Origin: Todiramphus chloris collaris
Taxonomy: Eukaryota; Chordata; Aves; Coraciiformes; Alcedinidae
DNA length: 64,000 bases
Assembly: GCA_025345505.1 (NCBI GenBank)
Contig: JANVCC010000269.1
Location: 226,641 to 290,640, forward strand
Direction of reading: 5' to 3'
Shown: positions 11,077 through 24,400 of the stretch, piece by piece
How the letters are laid out: the number at the start of each line of letters is the position of its first letter
How positions within the stretch are numbered: the first letter of the stretch is position 1
Position numbers and translations under genes: made by a program
The notes under the pieces: model-generated
Database searches by the model: none
Told to the model about the DNA's origin: nothing
The model's input: only the letters and a program-made list of their open reading frames with translations

Positions 11077-12170
11077 ACATAGAATTATTAAGGTTGGAAA
11101 TGACCTTCAAGATCATCAAGTCCAACTGTCTACTAAACATTATCATGACCATTAAACCATGTCCTGAAGTGCCACATCTAGATGTTTTTTTGAACACTTC
11201 GAGGAATGGTGATTCTACCACCTCCCTGAGCAGCCTGTTCCAATGCCTAACCACTCTCTTGGTAAAGAAATTTTTCCTAATATCCAACCTAAACCTCCCC
11301 TGGCGCACCTTAATCCCATTTCCTCTCATCCTATCACTAGTTACCTGGGAGAAGAGACCCACCTCACCAAGCTCCCTTCAGGTAGTTGTAGAGAGCGATA
11401 AGGTCTCTTCTCAGGGTCCTCTTCTCTAGACTAAACAAACCCAGGTCTCTCAGGCATTCCTCAGAAGAGATTTTCTCCAGACCCTTTACCAGATTTGTTG
11501 CCCTCCTCTGAACTCACTCCAGCACCTCAATGTTTTTGTAATACTGTGGTGTGGATGCTGAAAAGCTGCTAGCAGAGGGATTTTCTCAGGTTCTCACAAT
11601 ATTCAGTGAGAATCCTGCCTTTCTCATGCATGTTATGAAAAACAGTAGGATGTTTTTTGTAAGCCAGACTAACATGTAGTGTTTTGCTAAATTCTGTTTA
11701 TGGCACATTGGAAAAATACTTTGCAATAGGTGTTGTAGGACTTTATCTAATCACCCTAGGAGATGGGTGATCACTGACCAATCGCCCTATGGGGCTAGGG
11801 TATATAAAACGGGGTTATAAATTAATAAAGTGTCTTCTTTTGCCTGCTCTTGCTGAATTTGTGTGTTGCTGCATCTCTCCACTCCCAGTATAAACAGAGA
11901 CAATCTGGAACCCAAAACTGAATACAACACTCAAACTGCGGCCTCACCAGAGCTGAGTACAGGAGCACAATCACTTCTCTACTGCTGGACACACAGTTTT
12001 TGATACAAGCTAGGATGCTGTTTGTCTTCTTGTCAACCTGGGCACACTGTTGGCTCATGTTCAGCTGGCTGTCCATCAGCACTTCCAGATCCTTTTCTGC
12101 CATGCAGATTTACAGCCACACCTCCCCAAGCATGTAGCAATACCTGGGGTTGTTGTGACTAAAGTGCAGG
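11077..12170 (-). mobile_element. CR1 LINE fragment, 3' end, interrupted by a solo LTR
   Basis: The left edge (AGAATTATTAAGGTTGGAAATGACC) is the reverse of a CR1 3' tail. It continues with the usual CR1 blocks (CTGTTCCAATGCCTAACCAC, AGACTAAACAAACCCAGGTC) to 11549, and resumes after the LTR at 11903 with AACCCAAAACTGAATACA. It fades near 12170. There is no intact ORF2. Confidence 0.88.
11550..11902 (+). mobile_element. Solo LTR, ERVK-like family A, copy 2
   Basis: 353 bp, same start (TGTGGATGCTG) and same R/U5 end (AAACAGAGACA) as copy 1. It interrupts a minus-strand CR1 that resumes immediately after it. Flanks are CTGTGG and ATCTGG, an imperfect 6-bp duplication (4 of 6), which suggests some age or mutation. 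Confidence 0.9.
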
Positions 12171-12659
12171 ACATAGTTATTTCTAGTTCTTTACAGCCAT
12201 GTACTGGCACCATCAGAAACTTGCTTACACAGCTGAGACACCTGCAATATGACCCTAATATCCAGCATCATCTGTTTTCTTTGGTTTTACTCTCCCAGAC
12301 GTGACACTCCTTGGAAGCATTGCATTGCTTGTGCAGGTGATGCAGAACAGTGAACTGGTGCATGGCACTGACACAGGGCACTTCTATTACATGTACTTTA
12401 CAAACAAAAACTGGATTGTGCAAGCTTCCTTTTGGTCCTGTTCAGCTCCTGTGACTTGCCATGCAGGGAAGCGTTTCCATCTCACATCTCTTTCACACAC
12501 CCTGTATTTGGAATGGAACATGTTGATCCATTGTTGCAGCCCTCTGGCACACCACTATCTGTTGTTGCACTGCACTGGAGAGCACAGTACTTGCTCACAA
12601 GTCTGGAATGTGCAGGTGCACAGGGAAATCAGGCAGACAGTCTTAGCCAGCTCCTTCTT

Positions 12660-13220
12660 GTCTGGTGAACGGTATCAGGAACCAAACAACAAAATGGCAT
12701 CTCAAGGATGGGATGAGGGAGATGAAGACTGATGAAGTAACGACCACCAGAGGTGCCCCAAGACCCCCCACATGAACAATGGGGGAATAACTGCTGTTAA
12801 CCACTGCGGGTGGAAAAATACTGTTCACACTGGCCAAGCGTGCACCAATGCCAGAGCAGTTTCCACACCCCTGTCAGGAGAGCTATAAGTAGCCTGCTAT
12901 GGCAGGGAGAGGATTATCGAAGGTCAATCTGATGCACAGCTTGATCCAGGGGACTCACTGCGGAAGGCATTAGGACCTACTGACTCCTCTCCCTGAGCAC
13001 TGTGCTCCGTGTCCTCCTCCTGCTCTGCAGTTTGTCTACCACCTTGGGGTCAGTATGTATATGGGGATGTTAGGTAACTAGTCAGGTTTTCTTATTTTTC
13101 TTATTAGCTTTTTCTTATTAGCTCTGTGTGTGAGGACTGTTCATTGTGAAATGGGAATCTTTCATGAACCTGAGACACACCCCTCTCTACCACTTCACCT
13201 AATGTGGTGAAACACTGGGA
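12660..13220 (+). mobile_element. Possible LTR or LTR-like block
   Basis: The segment has an LTR-like layout: CCACCAGAG and CCCC-rich U3-like sequence, a TATA-like GAGCTATAAGTAGCC near 12880, then a C/T-rich stretch. I found no matching second copy and no target duplication, so this is tentative. It could equally be unique intronic DNA. Confidence 0.3.
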
Positions 13221-16200
13221 AGAAAAAAGAACTCTTGGAAAGAATATGTCCGACCAGTGCAGTCATCCCTGTAATTGCAGTAACAACTAAGAAGAAGGCT
13301 GGTTTATTTCTGTCTCCGGAGGTGCTGTCCTTGCACCTCACCCACACACAGTCCTTGTCCAAAACAGGTAGGTCTCGTGAGAAAGCCAGGGCTAAAAGGC
13401 ATTCAGAGGTTCAGGATCAAGTAACATATGCAGAGAAGGTCAAATCAGAAGGGAAAGCATGATACACCCAAGCTATTTTTTGAACCACAAAATCAGTCTC
13501 TCTCCCAGCATATTCCGAGGGACAACACAGAGTAGGATAAATCTTGGGACAGCTTCTGAACTCTCTCCATCACAGGATTAATAGTCCCCCATTATTGTTT
13601 GCAAAAGCCCACTGAAGAAAAAATAAATGCCAACTTGTGAGGAATTTGGCAGCAGGTTGGGTCCTTTATATTCACTGAACAGCTCTTTGGCCTTGAACAT
13701 AACAAAGTTACACCAGACTATCTCTGCTGTGCATGAACATCCAAGGAAGAGGAATTTCAGATAATCCAACCCCGAATTCTGTTCAAGGATCTAGAATTTC
13801 ACATATTTATACTGAACACTCACCAAGTATGTCAAGACTACGTTCAGACCATAATATAACTTCATGTCACACAGCCAGCACCAGTATACTGCAAGGACAG
13901 ATACTGCTGGTTTGCTTAAGGGATGCTCTGCAATTGCCCCAACATCCTTTGAGTCACTTTTTCAATGTTGCCTCAGGTCTCTCGGATGGACTGCAGGAAA
14001 GCAGAGGTCTTCTGCATAGTTGTATTCTTAAACAAAGGCAATACCAAGATACGGATGTGGACAGTATAGAGTGGACACCAGCAAATGTTGGATGGAAATA
14101 GTATAAAGACCAAAGTTAAGCCAATGTTTTAGGTATAGTCCCTGCCAAAATGTGTATCACTTCAAAACAGCATGCAAGCATTATATCTTGCAGTTGCTAG
14201 TTCTATTTTTGAGTTATTAATATTTCTATGTTTGTTTCTTATTTTGTGAATAAAGAAGTGTTGTGTGCACAGTAGTTCCCTATCAATGATGGTCAAGAGG
14301 ACCCTAGCACTGACAAATGCAGAATTTCTTGTAAACAGCGGGGCAATCCTTTGCTTGAATGTGCACAGATTATGGAGGTATGGATGTCTTCCTTTTGTTT
14401 TAGAGAGGAATGTGATCCTAAATAGCAGCTCACTGTTGGGCAGGACTTTATCCCCACATGGGGACTGCAGAGGAAGATCCTCTGGATGCTGGGATCACTT
14501 CTGTATTAGAACCTCTAAGTGGTCCCAGTGCAATCCCCTCACATAAACCCTTGAAAATCCACTCCTATAGCAGCTCTGCTCCTAACTGATACTCCATGAG
14601 GAAAAGAGGACCTGAAAATGGCATAGAAGAGGAATTGAAGAAATGACAATTGGCTTCATTCTCTATTCCTCACCACCATATACTCATTGAAGCAAAGATA
14701 ATGAGGCTCTGGGGTAGCTGGTTTGGGGTGGTAACATATGGGGCTGGGCTCTATAATTAATTACAAATTAAGTACCTCACAGTTTTGTCACACTCAGCAG
14801 CTCATCCTTTCAGAAATAGAGTGCCACAAAGACCGTGGTGGCAGCACATCAACCCTTCTCTGCCAAAACAGGAGACGTAAAGTAACAGGACTTTCTTACT
14901 ATATTTTTTTGGAAGAAACAACCCTGTCCTATCCAGACACTCTGCAGTCCCTTCTTCTAGCACCAGCACAATTAAATTGGAACCATGTTTGCACATCCAC
15001 ATGGGAGAAGTTTGAGCTAATCTGGCGTATAATGATAGGTAATGCTGCTGCCAAGACACCACAGAGATGGAAAGTGACCGGCAGATGGTGTTCAAGAGCC
15101 CAGCTCCACAACTGGCATAGCACCACCAGACAGACTTCAAACCTCTCCCCAAACCCAGGTCTTAACAGGACACACCCTATGCCCAACCACAAGTCACAAG
15201 AAAACTGAGGCACTTCTGCTTCCACACCTCTTCCTAGAACAGCTCGGTAAGACTGTGCTATTGCTTTGATCTCTTGTTCCTATTTTTATGAGAATTACTG
15301 CCAGTTTAGTAGATCACAATGATAAATTACAACAGAGGACTGTCTAGATGGAGAGGAGGTTTCAGTATCATCAGAGAGCATTACGGACCAGCAAAAACAG
15401 AACAGCAGACAGTGACTGGAAGCTGAAACTAGACAGGCTCAGATTGAAAAGAATATGTCAATCATGAGGATAAGTATTGACTGGAATGACTTACCAGGGC
15501 ACTGTGCATTTCTTGTAGTTTCTCCATCCAGATTAAGCACCTCTTTCTAGAAGATGTGCTCTATTCAAATCAGAAAAAAAGATGGTCCACTGAAGCACTG
15601 GGCCCAGCAGTGCAGAAGCTCAGGTTGAGAGAGCTAGCAATCCCTTTTGCCTTCCAAATCTTTCCAGTCCTGCTGTGCCTTTGAGCTGAGAGAAACACGC
15701 CACTCCCCTCACTGTCACTTCTGGAAGTGTCACCAGCCACTGCATGGTGGTGGACAGGCAGATCTGGACCTGAAAAGGATGTCTGCAACACACCATTGAG
15801 GAAACAGGAAACCTGAACAATGTGAGCAGAAAACATGTGACCCCAGTGAAATCCTCCTGCATCTGTATTTGCTGCCAGGAAAAGGGATCAAAGTATCCCT
15901 CAAAACATTTAAAATCAAGAACGCAAGTGCTTTCCTCCTACAAGATTTCCTCAGATCAGAAGTCCATACAGCAGGGGTACGTGCAGGGGTAGAGACAGTA
16001 GCCAGCCACCAAACAGGCTTCATTCTTCATGACAAGTGATGGCTTTCTTTTGCTGCCTGTAGAAACACAGGAACAGGATTCTCCAGATAAATGCTCAGTG
16101 GAAAGCAACCAGAAATTAGCAGCAAATGCAAGAGGCATCTCAAAGCAGAGAAAGCACTGGAGCTATTCAGCACCAAACCATGCACCAGAGAGCTAGCAAA

Positions 16201-16246
16201 GGCAAGCATATGAAATAAGAGCAGATCTATGTGGTTAACCCAGCTA
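13221..16246. other. Intronic DNA, nothing recognised
   Basis: The stretch has no exon, LTR or CR1 block that I can identify. Open frames here have no recognisable domain and look like chance frames. Confidence 0.6.
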
Positions 16247-16252
16247 GTCTAG

Positions 16253-16586
16253 TGTCGCTGTTTATACTGGGAGTGGAGAGATGCAGCAACACACAAATTC
16301 AGCAAGAGCAGGCAAAAGAAGACACTTTATTAATTTATAACCGCATAGGGTGATTGGTCAGTGATCACCCATCTCCTAGGGTGATTAGATAAAGTCCTAC
16401 AACACCTATTGCAAAATATTTTTCCAATGTACCATAAACAGAATTTAGCAAAACACCACATGTTAGTCTAACTTACAAAAAAAAATCCTACTGTTTTTCA
16501 TAACATGCATGAGAAAGGCAGGATTCTCACCGAATATTGTGAGAACCTGAGAAAATCCCTCTGCTAGCAGCTTTTCAGCAACCACA
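16253..16586 (-). mobile_element. Solo LTR, ERVK-like family A, copy 3 (inverted), 6-bp TSD
   Basis: 334 bp in reverse orientation, beginning TGTCGCTGTTTATACTGG and ending GCTTTTCAGCAACCACA, with a perfect duplication GTCTAG (16247-16252 and 16587-16592). It runs in the same direction as GAS7, so its polyadenylation signal (AATAAA read on the minus strand near 16330) faces the gene's transcription. Confidence 0.93.
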
Positions 16587-17439
16587 GTCTAGGACACCAG
16601 AACTGACAAGAGACAGAAGGATGTGCTTTTTAGAGCAGAGCATGTGAACCTGACTATTAGGTGTGGCCCATTACCCCCACATCCAAAGGCAATGCGTTAG
16701 GGGTGTCAGAGAGAGGAGGACAACCAATGTGGGTAGGACAGTCATCCCACAGCATCACTCAGAGGCAGAGGCAACACTCTTGACCAGTGAACAGTGTTTC
16801 ATCTGTGTGTTGTTAAGCACAGATTGTCTAGAGAATGTCTGAAGAGAATGACATCCGGACGCTCCATGTGAAAAAAGAGCAGCAGTTTGCATGTTGAAGC
16901 CCTGGCACTTGCTGTCTGTCTGAGACAGATCAGGACAGGGCATCACACCCCGCAGGGAGGCAGTGGAGGTCCCTCTCTCACTCCACCTCTTCTGACTTTC
17001 TGACTGTTTATTTTTCTTTCTCACTCTTCTTGATCAAGTTAGCAGCAGCCCAACTCATTCTTTTCCTTTGGAAAACCACCTGGCAATGTGATCTCCTCCC
17101 AGTGGTGGAAATAAAGTAAGTTGAAAGGGGTTTCACACAGCAAAGTGAGGCAACAGGGAGTGAAGGGCACTCAAACATCAGTCCATCCCATGCTGACTGA
17201 CCCCCTGAACTTACAGTCTTGCTCAAGAGAGGAAAATCACTTCCCATTTTCAAACTGCAGGAAATCCCCATTGCTCATCAAAGAGGGATCCTAGGGAGGA
17301 AACATCTGTGCACTTAAAAGATTGAGCTCCCTGAACATGTTTTAACTCACATTGTGTTCCAGCAGAGTGCAGCCCAAGGTGTCTACTTTACAACCCAAAG
17401 TAAAGCAAATGCAGGCCATGAGCATGCATGAACTCTAAA

Positions 17440-17502
17440 CAGAGGGTTGAACCAGAGAACTCCAAAAGTCCCTTCCAATTTAAATTATTCTATGATTTTA
17501 TG
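17440..17502 (+). mobile_element. CR1 3' tail fragment
   Basis: A short degraded CR1 terminus containing AGTCCCTTCCAATTTAAATT and the terminal ATTCTATGATTTTATGA repeat. Confidence 0.75.
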
Positions 17503-20500
17503 ATCCTGTTTCAACAGACATGCAGCCTTGGAGAAACCGAAGAGAATGTAATTGTGGGAAAGGTTTGAACTAAATGCAGTATCACCTGCTGTGACTGCTC
17601 CAAGTCACACTGCATGTTTGCTCCAGACTCAACAGTACAAAGAAAGGCTACAGAGTCCATCTAAGCAGCTCCCATGCAGTGTCCTGCCCAGCACTGGAGG
17701 ATCACTGGTGACAGCAATCTGGACAAAACCTGCAAGGGAAACTCCCTGCAATAAGCAATGCAAGGACACATCAGGGGAAAACTGCCACAATATGAAATTG
17801 CACCAACAGCCCTCTGTCCTGCAGGGAAAAGCTTGCTCTTCACTGACACTCTGAGCTTATGTTTCTGTCTAACGGCAGTCTTCATAAATACCTAATTTGG
17901 CAAAGGTATGTGTCAGCCCAGGGGTATGAAGCAGAAATAAGGCAGACACGGTGCCATCAAAGAAATGTGGTCTGTGTTTGAACTCATATGATGCTGCACA
18001 CATGATTTGCTAGCGAGAAAGCCCACAGAAGACCCTTGGCAGCAAGGATGCCTACACCAACATTTACATCCATCCCAAGTTTGGCATGAAGATCCCAGCA
18101 CTGAAAAATGCTCTGCAGACTCTCCCCAAGCTGGGCATAGGCATGCTTGCACCAACATGTGCCCCAGCAAAGAGGAATGCCTGGGGCACCTCTGAACCCC
18201 TCTGGCATTACCCACAGCCTTTCTCTCACTAGTATTTTGAGTCACTCTGCCTTTTGTTCATCTTTATGCAATCTTTCTTGCTCAACACTTGGTTTCCATG
18301 GAGTCACATAAACCGTGTAAAACAGATTTATATTTAGAAAGTGGAATGGGTCATATGACCTATTCCAGTTGTCATGGCAATCAGCACACGCTCCCATTTG
18401 GCAGAATCTGATGGCACATGGCTGCTGGGGCCAAGTCGCCCTCTCTGAGTGGCCCCGTGGGCACTGCCTCTGCAGCAAAAACACAGCAAGACATTGCCAA
18501 TGCCCCTCCAGCCCCCACAGTCCAGACAGTGGCACTTCTTAGGGCACCATGGCTCAAGTCCATCCACCTGCTGTAACACCAGCCTTCTTCCTCAAAGAGA
18601 AACATCCCCTTTTCCTGTGCCAATTATTAGGGCATCTCAGAGCACTGCTGGGACTGCCAGGCTGGAGCAGTGGGCTGAGCTATGCCCAGCACATACCCCA
18701 CATGCCAGTCTAGCAGGACAGCTCTCATTCTTCCCAATCTTAAAAATCTCCCTACTCTAGTAAGTTTCCTCTGTGCCACATGAAAGCCTTCACCTCTTCT
18801 TCCTCCTAAATAAATTCAGCATCTCCATGCAGCTGCTTTTTCCTTGAATGCCATCCCTGCCACCTTCTTACCAACCCACCACAGCTGGGACCAATTCTCC
18901 TGTAGCTCCACACCCATCTATTTCCCATTTGGCTTTGAAATGCAGTATGCATGCTTCCCATCCAGCTCTACTGTCCCTACTCAGGGCCTGCTCTACCAGC
19001 CAGATCCACAGCTGCCATAATCCTCCCCTGACTCCCACCCAGGTCCCTTGCTGTGGTGCAGGCATGTGCCCAGGACTTTGCCTTAAGGTAATAGCCATGA
19101 ATAGCACTGTGTTTTCAGATAATTAACCTTCTGGGACAGGTAAACTTTTCTCTGCCAATACCCTAAACTAGGGAAAACCAAACTGTTTCTGAAGGATACA
19201 TGACCCAGTGCTGTGTGAGAGATCAAAATGGATGGGAAGAGAAATGCTCTGATCTGGGAATCCGGCCTAGACTCCTTCAAAACCGGGGTTGTCAAGCCAG
19301 AGGTAAAAAATCCAAGTAACTCCAGTGCAGCTCAGTCCTATCCCTTCCTTCTCAAAATGTGCCTGGCGCACAAAGCCACATAAGGGGTCAGAGTGGGAGA
19401 AGCAACAGACCAAGCTGCAGCTGAGCCTGTGCCCTGTGGTGAGTCTCATGGGACTCATGGTACCAGGTCTGGTCCAGATCCTGCTGCAGATGATGCTCAC
19501 TAACCCACAAAGCAGCAGTTCAGAGAGGTGCATGGCAATGGCTATTGACTTTTTTTGGTGGAGGAGAGGGAAGCTAGGCAGGTTAAGAAAGATGGGGGGG
19601 AAGGTAGGTTCAATGTGGGGAAAGTGCATGACAGTGGGGCCTTGATTTGGGAAGGGTGGTTAGCAAGGAAGAGAATAAAAAGCCTGTGATGGGTCCTGAT
19701 TTGGGGAGTGGCAGGTGTGGTGGGAGGGTGATTGCAGTTTACAGAGGACAGCCTGGCTGCTGGCTTTCTCGCCTCTTGCTCTGCCTGAGCTCTGGGCACA
19801 CTTCCAAGCAAATTCATCACTTTCGTAAGCTCCCTTTTCAGTGTTCTCACAGCCAGTGTGAGTGCTACCCTGTGACAGCATTTAGCGCTATCTGAGAAGA
19901 GCATAGAGTCCTGGCACTGAATTAACAACCAAGAAAGGGGAAACAAAGTACCACCCTCAGAGCAGCCACCGAAGACCCTGAACAGCCAGATGGGAGTTGC
20001 GTCTTCTCTGAGCAATAATGTCTGTCTAGAACATAGTGACCATGGCTACATGCACACATGTATCCCTGAAAGTATAATGCATATATACCCACAGGGAGTT
20101 CAAGAATCACCCCATAGGAAAATTCACCCCTGTTTTCCCAATTCTCTGCTAACAGACTAAAAGACATTTAATGGACAAATCTGTCCCATTCTCTTTGAGC
20201 AGCCCCTCCCAGATAGTGTTATCCAGCTGAGCTACACGTGGAAAGTTAATGGCCAGAGTGAGCCTGGATGGCAAAGGTCACACAAAGCAGCAGAAAGGAT
20301 CTGGCAATGCTAGGTGGAGCTGCTCCAGCATGGCCTGGGAAGGTCAAGGAGGCAGATTGCTGTGATGAAGGACTCAGTCCACACACCGTGGAGCACTGAG
20401 GAACAGTAACAGTACACAGAAGGACAATGATGGGTGGGGAACTGAGATACCTAATCCCACAAACAGAGCACCATGTCTGGAACCTCCTCTGTGCCTGAGA

Positions 20501-20870
20501 GCAATCAGCCCTGAATGCTGAATGCTCCAATCAGTCTGGGGTGAAAACCATCACAATGAGTCAAGGTAAAGGCTCTCTACATCATTTTACAGAATGCTAC
20601 TGCCTCTAGGGGTATGGTACTCATTACTGGATGCAGGCAAAGAGCCTCTTGGGATCATACAAAACAAGGGGTAATTAGGGGAAAAAATACAGGTGGGGGA
20701 AGAGAAGAAACCAGTGTGGGAAAACAGAGGGGAAGGGAGATGAAAGGAGGTAGTTGCATGTAAATGGACAGCTGGTCATCACATTTGTCCTGTCCATGCC
20801 CTGAGTCTGATCACTTCAGTCCATCCTGTCTTCTTATTAAAATCCATTTCTATATATTGTCCTGGGTAAG
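17503..20870. other. Intronic DNA, nothing recognised
   Basis: The region is moderately GC-rich in places (18400-19800). No exon with consensus splice sites and known protein similarity was found, and no transposon was recognised. Confidence 0.55.
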
Positions 20871-20899
20871 AGAGTCTCCATTCAGCATGCATGTGCAGG

Positions 20900-21440
20900 C
20901 ATGGATATTTAATTAGTGCCAGCAACTGGAGTGGGGACCACAAGTCATAGAGGCCAGCGTGTTTGCAGTGCCAGCAACTGGAGAGACTGGAGTACTGGTG
21001 TGTCATGCAGGTGCTTATCAAGTTGGACTATCCAGGTGTTGAAAGAGCCATAAGCCTTGGCCAGATACTGGAAAGAGCAGAAGGTCTTTGAGCTCCTATT
21101 GGCGGGACTAGAAGATCCAAACCAACTACTGCAGGGACCATAAGTTCTGGTTGTTGGCTGAGACCCATTTGCTTATGCATGTCTGTGTGTGTCAAGTTAA
21201 AGGGTCCTTGGCACATCTGCCAGGTAGATGAGGTATCTACATCCAGTTACTGGAAGGATCTTCAGTGTGTTTCTTTGCACATGCTGGTGTGTGCAAGGAG
21301 GTCCACAAGCCTGCAACTGGAGTGCAGCTGTGGTCTCAGGGGCTGCATGACCAAGTGACAGCTACTAGGTAGACTGGGATCCAAGGCCAGCTCCTAGACA
21401 GACTCTCAGGCCAGTTACTGGAGGACTCCACATGTATATA
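20900..21440. repeat. Degenerate minisatellite, units around GCCAGCAACTGGAG
   Basis: Variants of the core recur: GCCAGCAACTGGAG (20918 and 20970), CCAGATACTGGAAAGAG (21061), CCAACTACTGCAGGGACC (about 21121), CCAGTTACTGGAAGGATC (about 21243), CTGCAACTGGAGTGCAG (about 21310) and CCAGTTACTGGAGGACTC (about 21412). Spacing varies from about 30 to 120 bp and units have diverged strongly. The function is unknown. Confidence 0.65.
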
Positions 21441-24400
21441 TGTATGCATTCCCCATTAACAGACATTTATCCTTGTTCATCCAGAAAGGGGAAAAGGAGG
21501 AGGGTGGTGATGCCATTTCTGAGAGTGCTGCGTGTTTCTGTCTGTGTTGATCTGTGCAGTTGGCTGTATGTATACATACAGATGAACCATGCAGTGAGTT
21601 TGTGCCTCACATGCCTACTGGGAATACATGTTTAACTTCACTGATGTCTGGACCTGGTGATACAGAGCTGTGGCAGCCTTGCCTCTAGTAGACTACAAAA
21701 TTCAGCAGTCCCTACCACAGTGCACAAGCACTTCACAGACCTTGTTGTTTGTCTTTCCAGGTGTTGATGTGGAGGATAGCTAGCTGAGGTGGAATAATCC
21801 CAGTCCAAAACAAAGATAAGCAATGACGAAGAGAGATACATCACATGTGCCTGTCCCATTATAGCCCCGGGGGAATGGGGGAGCACTGCAGCATATCTCT
21901 GTGTTCCTGACTTAGTGCAGAAGTTCAGTTTTGCAGTACTAGTTTAAGAAAAATCTTTGCACGCAATGTCTGTCTCAACTCTAAGGCACAGCGTACTGAA
22001 TGGAAAAGGGGCAGATCTCAGCATTAACATGTGGTCTTGCAGACCCTTGTGGGAAGTCAGCATATGTACCAGAAAGAAGTTAAAAGGCAAGTGCAATAAT
22101 GCCAGGAAGGATCAGGCCTATATACCTCACCTGTTCCCAAGCATAGCTGTGTCCAACTGCTTCCCTCAAACACAGAGCAATCACCCTTGTTTTCCTATAA
22201 CAGTCAAGGAATTTCTCTGAAATATCTGTCATCCTTTTTCTACTTCCTTTCAGCACCACTGTTACTCACTGTTCAGAAAGTTAACATTTGGCATCTAATT
22301 TGCTAACTATCAGAGCCGATATGGGCTGTGGAGGTTTGGGAATGGTTCATATGCCAGTAACACAGCCAGCTTGGGTCACCAGCAAGCAGAGCACTAAGTG
22401 CTTTGCCCTGCTACCTTTCTCTTATTAGTAAATGAAGCCATGGTGTCTTCCTACCATGATTATCTTGAAATAACAGGATGTGGTCAGCTTGGACAAAGCT
22501 GATTTCTCGAGATCCAGAGCTGACGGTAGCAGAATTTCATGTTTCTATACCCAAGCTCTGCACACTGCTGCATACACTCAGCTCACTAGGATATGACAAA
22601 GTTTCACATGAGCTACTTATATCACAGATTCATCCCTCAGTGGGAACTGAAACTTGGAACTCTGCCACAGGCTGCCATGAGTTGGTTCTCTGGGATCCTT
22701 AAGACTTCCCCAAGCAGGATTTATCACACCATGGCTTGGTAAGGTGGGAATGGGCAGAAGAAGGTAAAAGCCTGGTGATGAGCAGTGCCAGCACTCCAAG
22801 AGCTGAATCTGCCCTGTGCAGGGCAGCCTGGGAGGAGGCACAAGCCCTTCTCCCCTTGCTTTGGTCAGGAGGGATGTGCCACTCCGTCTCTGACATCAGC
22901 ATATTGTACAAGGCAGAGCACCAGGGCCAAGCACTCTGAAGGGCTTCGTTGTCCTGGGAAGCCAGGGACAACAAGGCTATTGTTGAGCAAACCTCGTACT
23001 GTAAGTGTCACCCCCATAAGCCCAGAGAGTCACAAGGCCAGGTCAGGCCAGATGCAGCATTACTGCTTGTCTCCCATTTGAAATGACATGCTGCATGGAC
23101 ATGCTGCACATTCCCCTCTGACTTACTGCAGAGTATGATATAACAGCAAGATGGTCAGAGGCCCGGAGCTGGGAGTATGCTGCTTGCTCCAGGTGCTCTG
23201 TACTGAAGCAGTTAAAAAAAGAAACTTCCCACATCCACCTAAATTTATGGTCTGACCCCTCTCCCTGGGTTGCTGCATGTAAAAGGGGGGCAGAGCAGTC
23301 ATCCACAGGAGGCTCTAGAGCAAGCAAAAAGCTGCACAACACTGTGATTCTGTGAACATTTCTGTGCTTCTAGGGCCCTGTGAGTGCAGCGTGTTTTGGA
23401 GAAATGGAACATCTGGGAATAATGCCAAATGTTTTCAAATGGGGCTTCCAGCCCATACGCTGAAGGAAAGCTCAGCCTGGCTAAGCTCTCTTTCCCATAC
23501 ACACGGACACAACACATTTCTTACAAGCCCAGAACAAAGCCCCAGCTCTACACTCACCTGTGCATAGAAATGTATCCCCTCTCTCTGGCCAGGGACAAGA
23601 AGTACTAATGGCTCTATGAGATTAGATGCAGTGTCAGGGTTGGGTATTTCACCAGATGTTGCAGTGAGCTGCAAAATGCATGCATGAAAAACCAGAAGGG
23701 AGCCCCAAGCCACTCTAGTCTTTGTGAGGATACTCCATACCCCTTCCTGCCATGGCTGTCCCCAAACAATGCCTCAGAGTTTTATCTGGAGACAAATGTG
23801 TAGAAGTAACTGTTTAAATAGGAAAAAACTTGCAGAAACCTAGCAGAAATTAGATGATGTGGTAAATAAACCTGTGCCTTGCTTGCTGTGCAGCTCTTTC
23901 AGGTTCGCTCTTGACCTCGTTCATGGACTTTCTCTATTGCACCACACTTTGCATTGCCCTCCTGGTGCCTAGAACAAAACCCCTCCCGCAGACCCAGGCA
24001 AGAGGCTCTCAGCCCCCTGTGAGTTCCTGTGGGCTGCCTGGCCGTTTTATGACCCCTCTACCAGCCCTGCTGAACCTAGCAGCCTGGCAGCCCATCTGCC
24101 TTGAGTGTTTTCCACAACTTCCAGGAGTTACAAGCATCTTCTCTTCCAGCAGCATCACATGACCCAGAGCACCGCAGCCAGGTAAACAAACCCCAATGTC
24201 AGCACCAGCCCTAACACAAAAAAGAACTGCCTCCAGCAGCAAAATATGCAGGCGTCCAGCGTTTCACCCAGGGATAACATGAATGCAGAAGCTGACATGA
24301 ATGCAGGAGCTATTAGCAACAGACTAACTTGCTTTTGTGCTTTATGTGGAACTGGGACACTTTTCCACAAGGCACAAAAAGAATTAAGTTATGACTAAAA

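Noticed and set aside
10712..11362. 216-codon minus-strand frame
   Set aside because: Its right-hand part is CR1 3' sequence and the left part shows no domain, so it is a chance fusion of CR1 and intron.
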